A stretch of 64,000 nucleotides of DNA, taken from Pseudomonas sp. Its GTDB lineage: Bacteria; Pseudomonadota; Gammaproteobacteria; Pseudomonadales; Pseudomonadaceae. Position numbers and translations under genes: made by a program. Shown here in pieces: positions 63,034 to 64,000 of the stretch (position 1 is its first letter; each line of letters begins with the position of its first letter). The stretch lies in contig NZ_JASLGE010000097.1 of assembly GCF_030150285.1 (NCBI RefSeq), forward strand, positions 25,514 to 89,513, written 5' to 3'. The notes beneath the pieces are model-generated. The model was not told the origin of the DNA, did not search any database, and saw nothing but the letters and a program-made list of their open reading frames with translations.

Positions 63034-64000
63034 TTAATCCCAGCTCAGGGCACCGCCTGTCTGGTACTCGATAACCCGAGTTTCGAAGAAGTTCTTCTCT
63101 TTCTTCAGGTCCATGATTTCGCTCATCCACGGGAACGGGTTCGTGGTGCCCGGGTACTCTTCTTTCAGACCGATTTGCGACAGGCGGCGGTTGGCGATGA
63201 ACTTGAGGTAGTCCTCCATCATGGCCGCGTTCATGCCCAGCACGCCGCGTGGCATGGTGTCGCGTGCGTATTCGATTTCCAGTTGAGTGCCTTGCAGGAT
63301 CATTTGCGAGGCTTCTTCCTTCATCTCGGCGTCCCACAGGTGCGGGTTTTCGATTTTGATCTGGTTGATCACATCGATGCCGAAGTTCAGGTGCATGGAT
63401 TCGTCACGCAGGATGTACTGGAACTGCTCAGCAACGCCGGTCATCTTGTTGCGACGGCCCATCGACAGGATCTGGGTAAAACCGCAGTAGAAGAAGATGC
63501 CTTCCAGCACGCAGTAGTAGGCGATCAGGTTGCGCAGCAGTTCCTTGTCGGTTTCAACCGTGCCGGTCTCAAACTTCGGGTCAGAGATCGAACGGGTGTA
63601 CTTCAGGCCCCACGTCGCTTTTTTCGCGACTGACGGGATCTCGTGGTACATGTTGAAGATCTCGCCTTCATCCATGGCCAGCGATTCGATGCAGTACTGG
63701 TAGGCGTGGGTGTGAATCGCCTCTTCGAAGGCTTGGCGCAGGATGTACTGGCGGCACTCCGGGTTGGTGATCAGGCGGTACACGGCCAGCACCAGGTTGT
63801 TGGCTACCAGGGAGTCGGCGGTGGAGAAGAAGCCCAGGTTGCGCATGACGATACGGCGTTCGTCGTCGGTCAGGCCTTCGGGGTTTTTCCACAGGGCGAT
63901 GTCGGCGGTCATGTTGACCTCTTGCGGCATCCAGTGGTTGGCGCAGCCGTCGAGGTACTTCTGCCAGGCCCAGTCGTACTTGAATGGCACGAGTTGGTTG
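63034..64000 (-). CDS. nrdB: Ribonucleoside-diphosphate reductase beta subunit (5' end outside window)
   Basis: Class Ia ribonucleotide reductase small subunit, holding the di-iron tyrosyl-radical cofactor. The frame enters the window at 64000 and continues to the stop at 63034, about 322 aa; the family is near 415 aa, so roughly the first 90 residues are missing. Iron ligands are in AFEEAIHTHAYQYC (Glu, His) and RDESMHLNFG (Glu, His), and the C-terminal tail used for docking to the alpha subunit is present. Apparent GTG at 63990 is internal (NQLVPFKYDW continues upstream). Confidence 0.95.
   Translation of the reverse strand, partial: NQLVPFKYDWAWQKYLDGCANHWMPQEVNMTADIALWKNPEGLTDDERRIVMRNLGFFSTADSLVANNLVLAVYRLITNPECRQYILRQAFEEAIHTHAYQYCIESLAMDEGEIFNMYHEIPSVAKKATWGLKYTRSISDPKFETGTVETDKELLRNLIAYYCVLEGIFFYCGFTQILSMGRRNKMTGVAEQFQYILRDESMHLNFGIDVINQIKIENPHLWDAEMKEEASQMILQGTQLEIEYARDTMPRGVLGMNAAMMEDYLKFIANRRLSQIGLKEEYPGTTNPFPWMSEIMDLKKEKNFFETRVIEYQTGGALSWD

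Noticed and set aside
62820..63037. Overlapping small open frames near the nrdB end
   Set aside because: They overlap the nrdB terminator and the end of nrdB and have no coding features.

Overview
The window is chromosomal DNA of a fluorescent-lineage Pseudomonas. The evidence is the Entner-Doudoroff glucose cluster with HexR and GtrS/GltR-type control, OprB with a Gts-type ABC glucose importer, tandem fadD genes, several Pseudomonas-type small families (DUF2025, DUF2383/PA2169, DUF3820), and REP/REPIN repeats with the core GTAGGAGCGAGCTTGCTCGCGATC. The species cannot be fixed from the sequence alone.

Layout. 1-1845: a Fur-boxed fecI-fecR type signalling pair, followed on the same strand by the truncated start of a TonB-dependent receptor. 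2169-16720: the glucose regulon. This comprises mgsA directly behind gap, divergent edd-glk, the gltR-gtrS two-component system, a convergent AP2-like orphan, the gtsABCD importer, oprB and a hexose-6-phosphate mutarotase. 16922-24825: a Tc-toxin B/C pair on the minus strand that separates the mutarotase from hexR; its C protein ends in a zinc-protease-like domain. 24962-28884: hexR and divergent zwf-pgl-eda, completing the regulon. 28990-35479: small conserved genes, a PhaJ-type hydratase, a lipase-like hydrolase and fadD2/fadD1. 35566-44031: accessory metabolism and regulators (serine dehydratase, YheO-type regulator, CsbD, YihY, peptide deformylase, a BdlA-like soluble chemoreceptor, aldo/keto reductase, LysR). 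44104-45895: divergent gntR and gntK, followed by about 850 bp of repeats instead of a gluconate permease. 46752-55714: alaC, GNAT, PepSY, glpQ, a MASE2-GGDEF cyclase, a metallo-beta-lactamase-fold hydrolase, a D-cysteine desulfhydrase-like enzyme and LysR. 55716-62542: an operon of APC permease, SDR, glutamine-synthetase-like ligase, aldehyde dehydrogenase and FCD regulator, with an N-formylglutamate amidohydrolase-family gene behind it. 63034-64000: the 3' part of nrdB.

How it works together. Glucose enters through OprB and GtsABCD and is phosphorylated by Glk. Zwf-Pgl-Edd-Eda convert it to pyruvate and glyceraldehyde-3-phosphate, which Gap oxidises. TTGT-N7-ACAA HexR boxes lie between gap and edd, with a one-mismatch copy before zwf. 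AAnAAnAA (Crc/Hfq) motifs sit at the translation starts of gltR, gtsA, oprB, zwf and fadD2, consistent with catabolite repression.

The two most interesting loci are the Tc B/C pair with its HELSH-bearing C-terminus, and the 55.7-62.5 kb operon. The operon encodes what looks like a complete gamma-glutamylation route for an amine that carries a hydroxyl group. Its substrate is unknown and it has its own promoter and a candidate operator.
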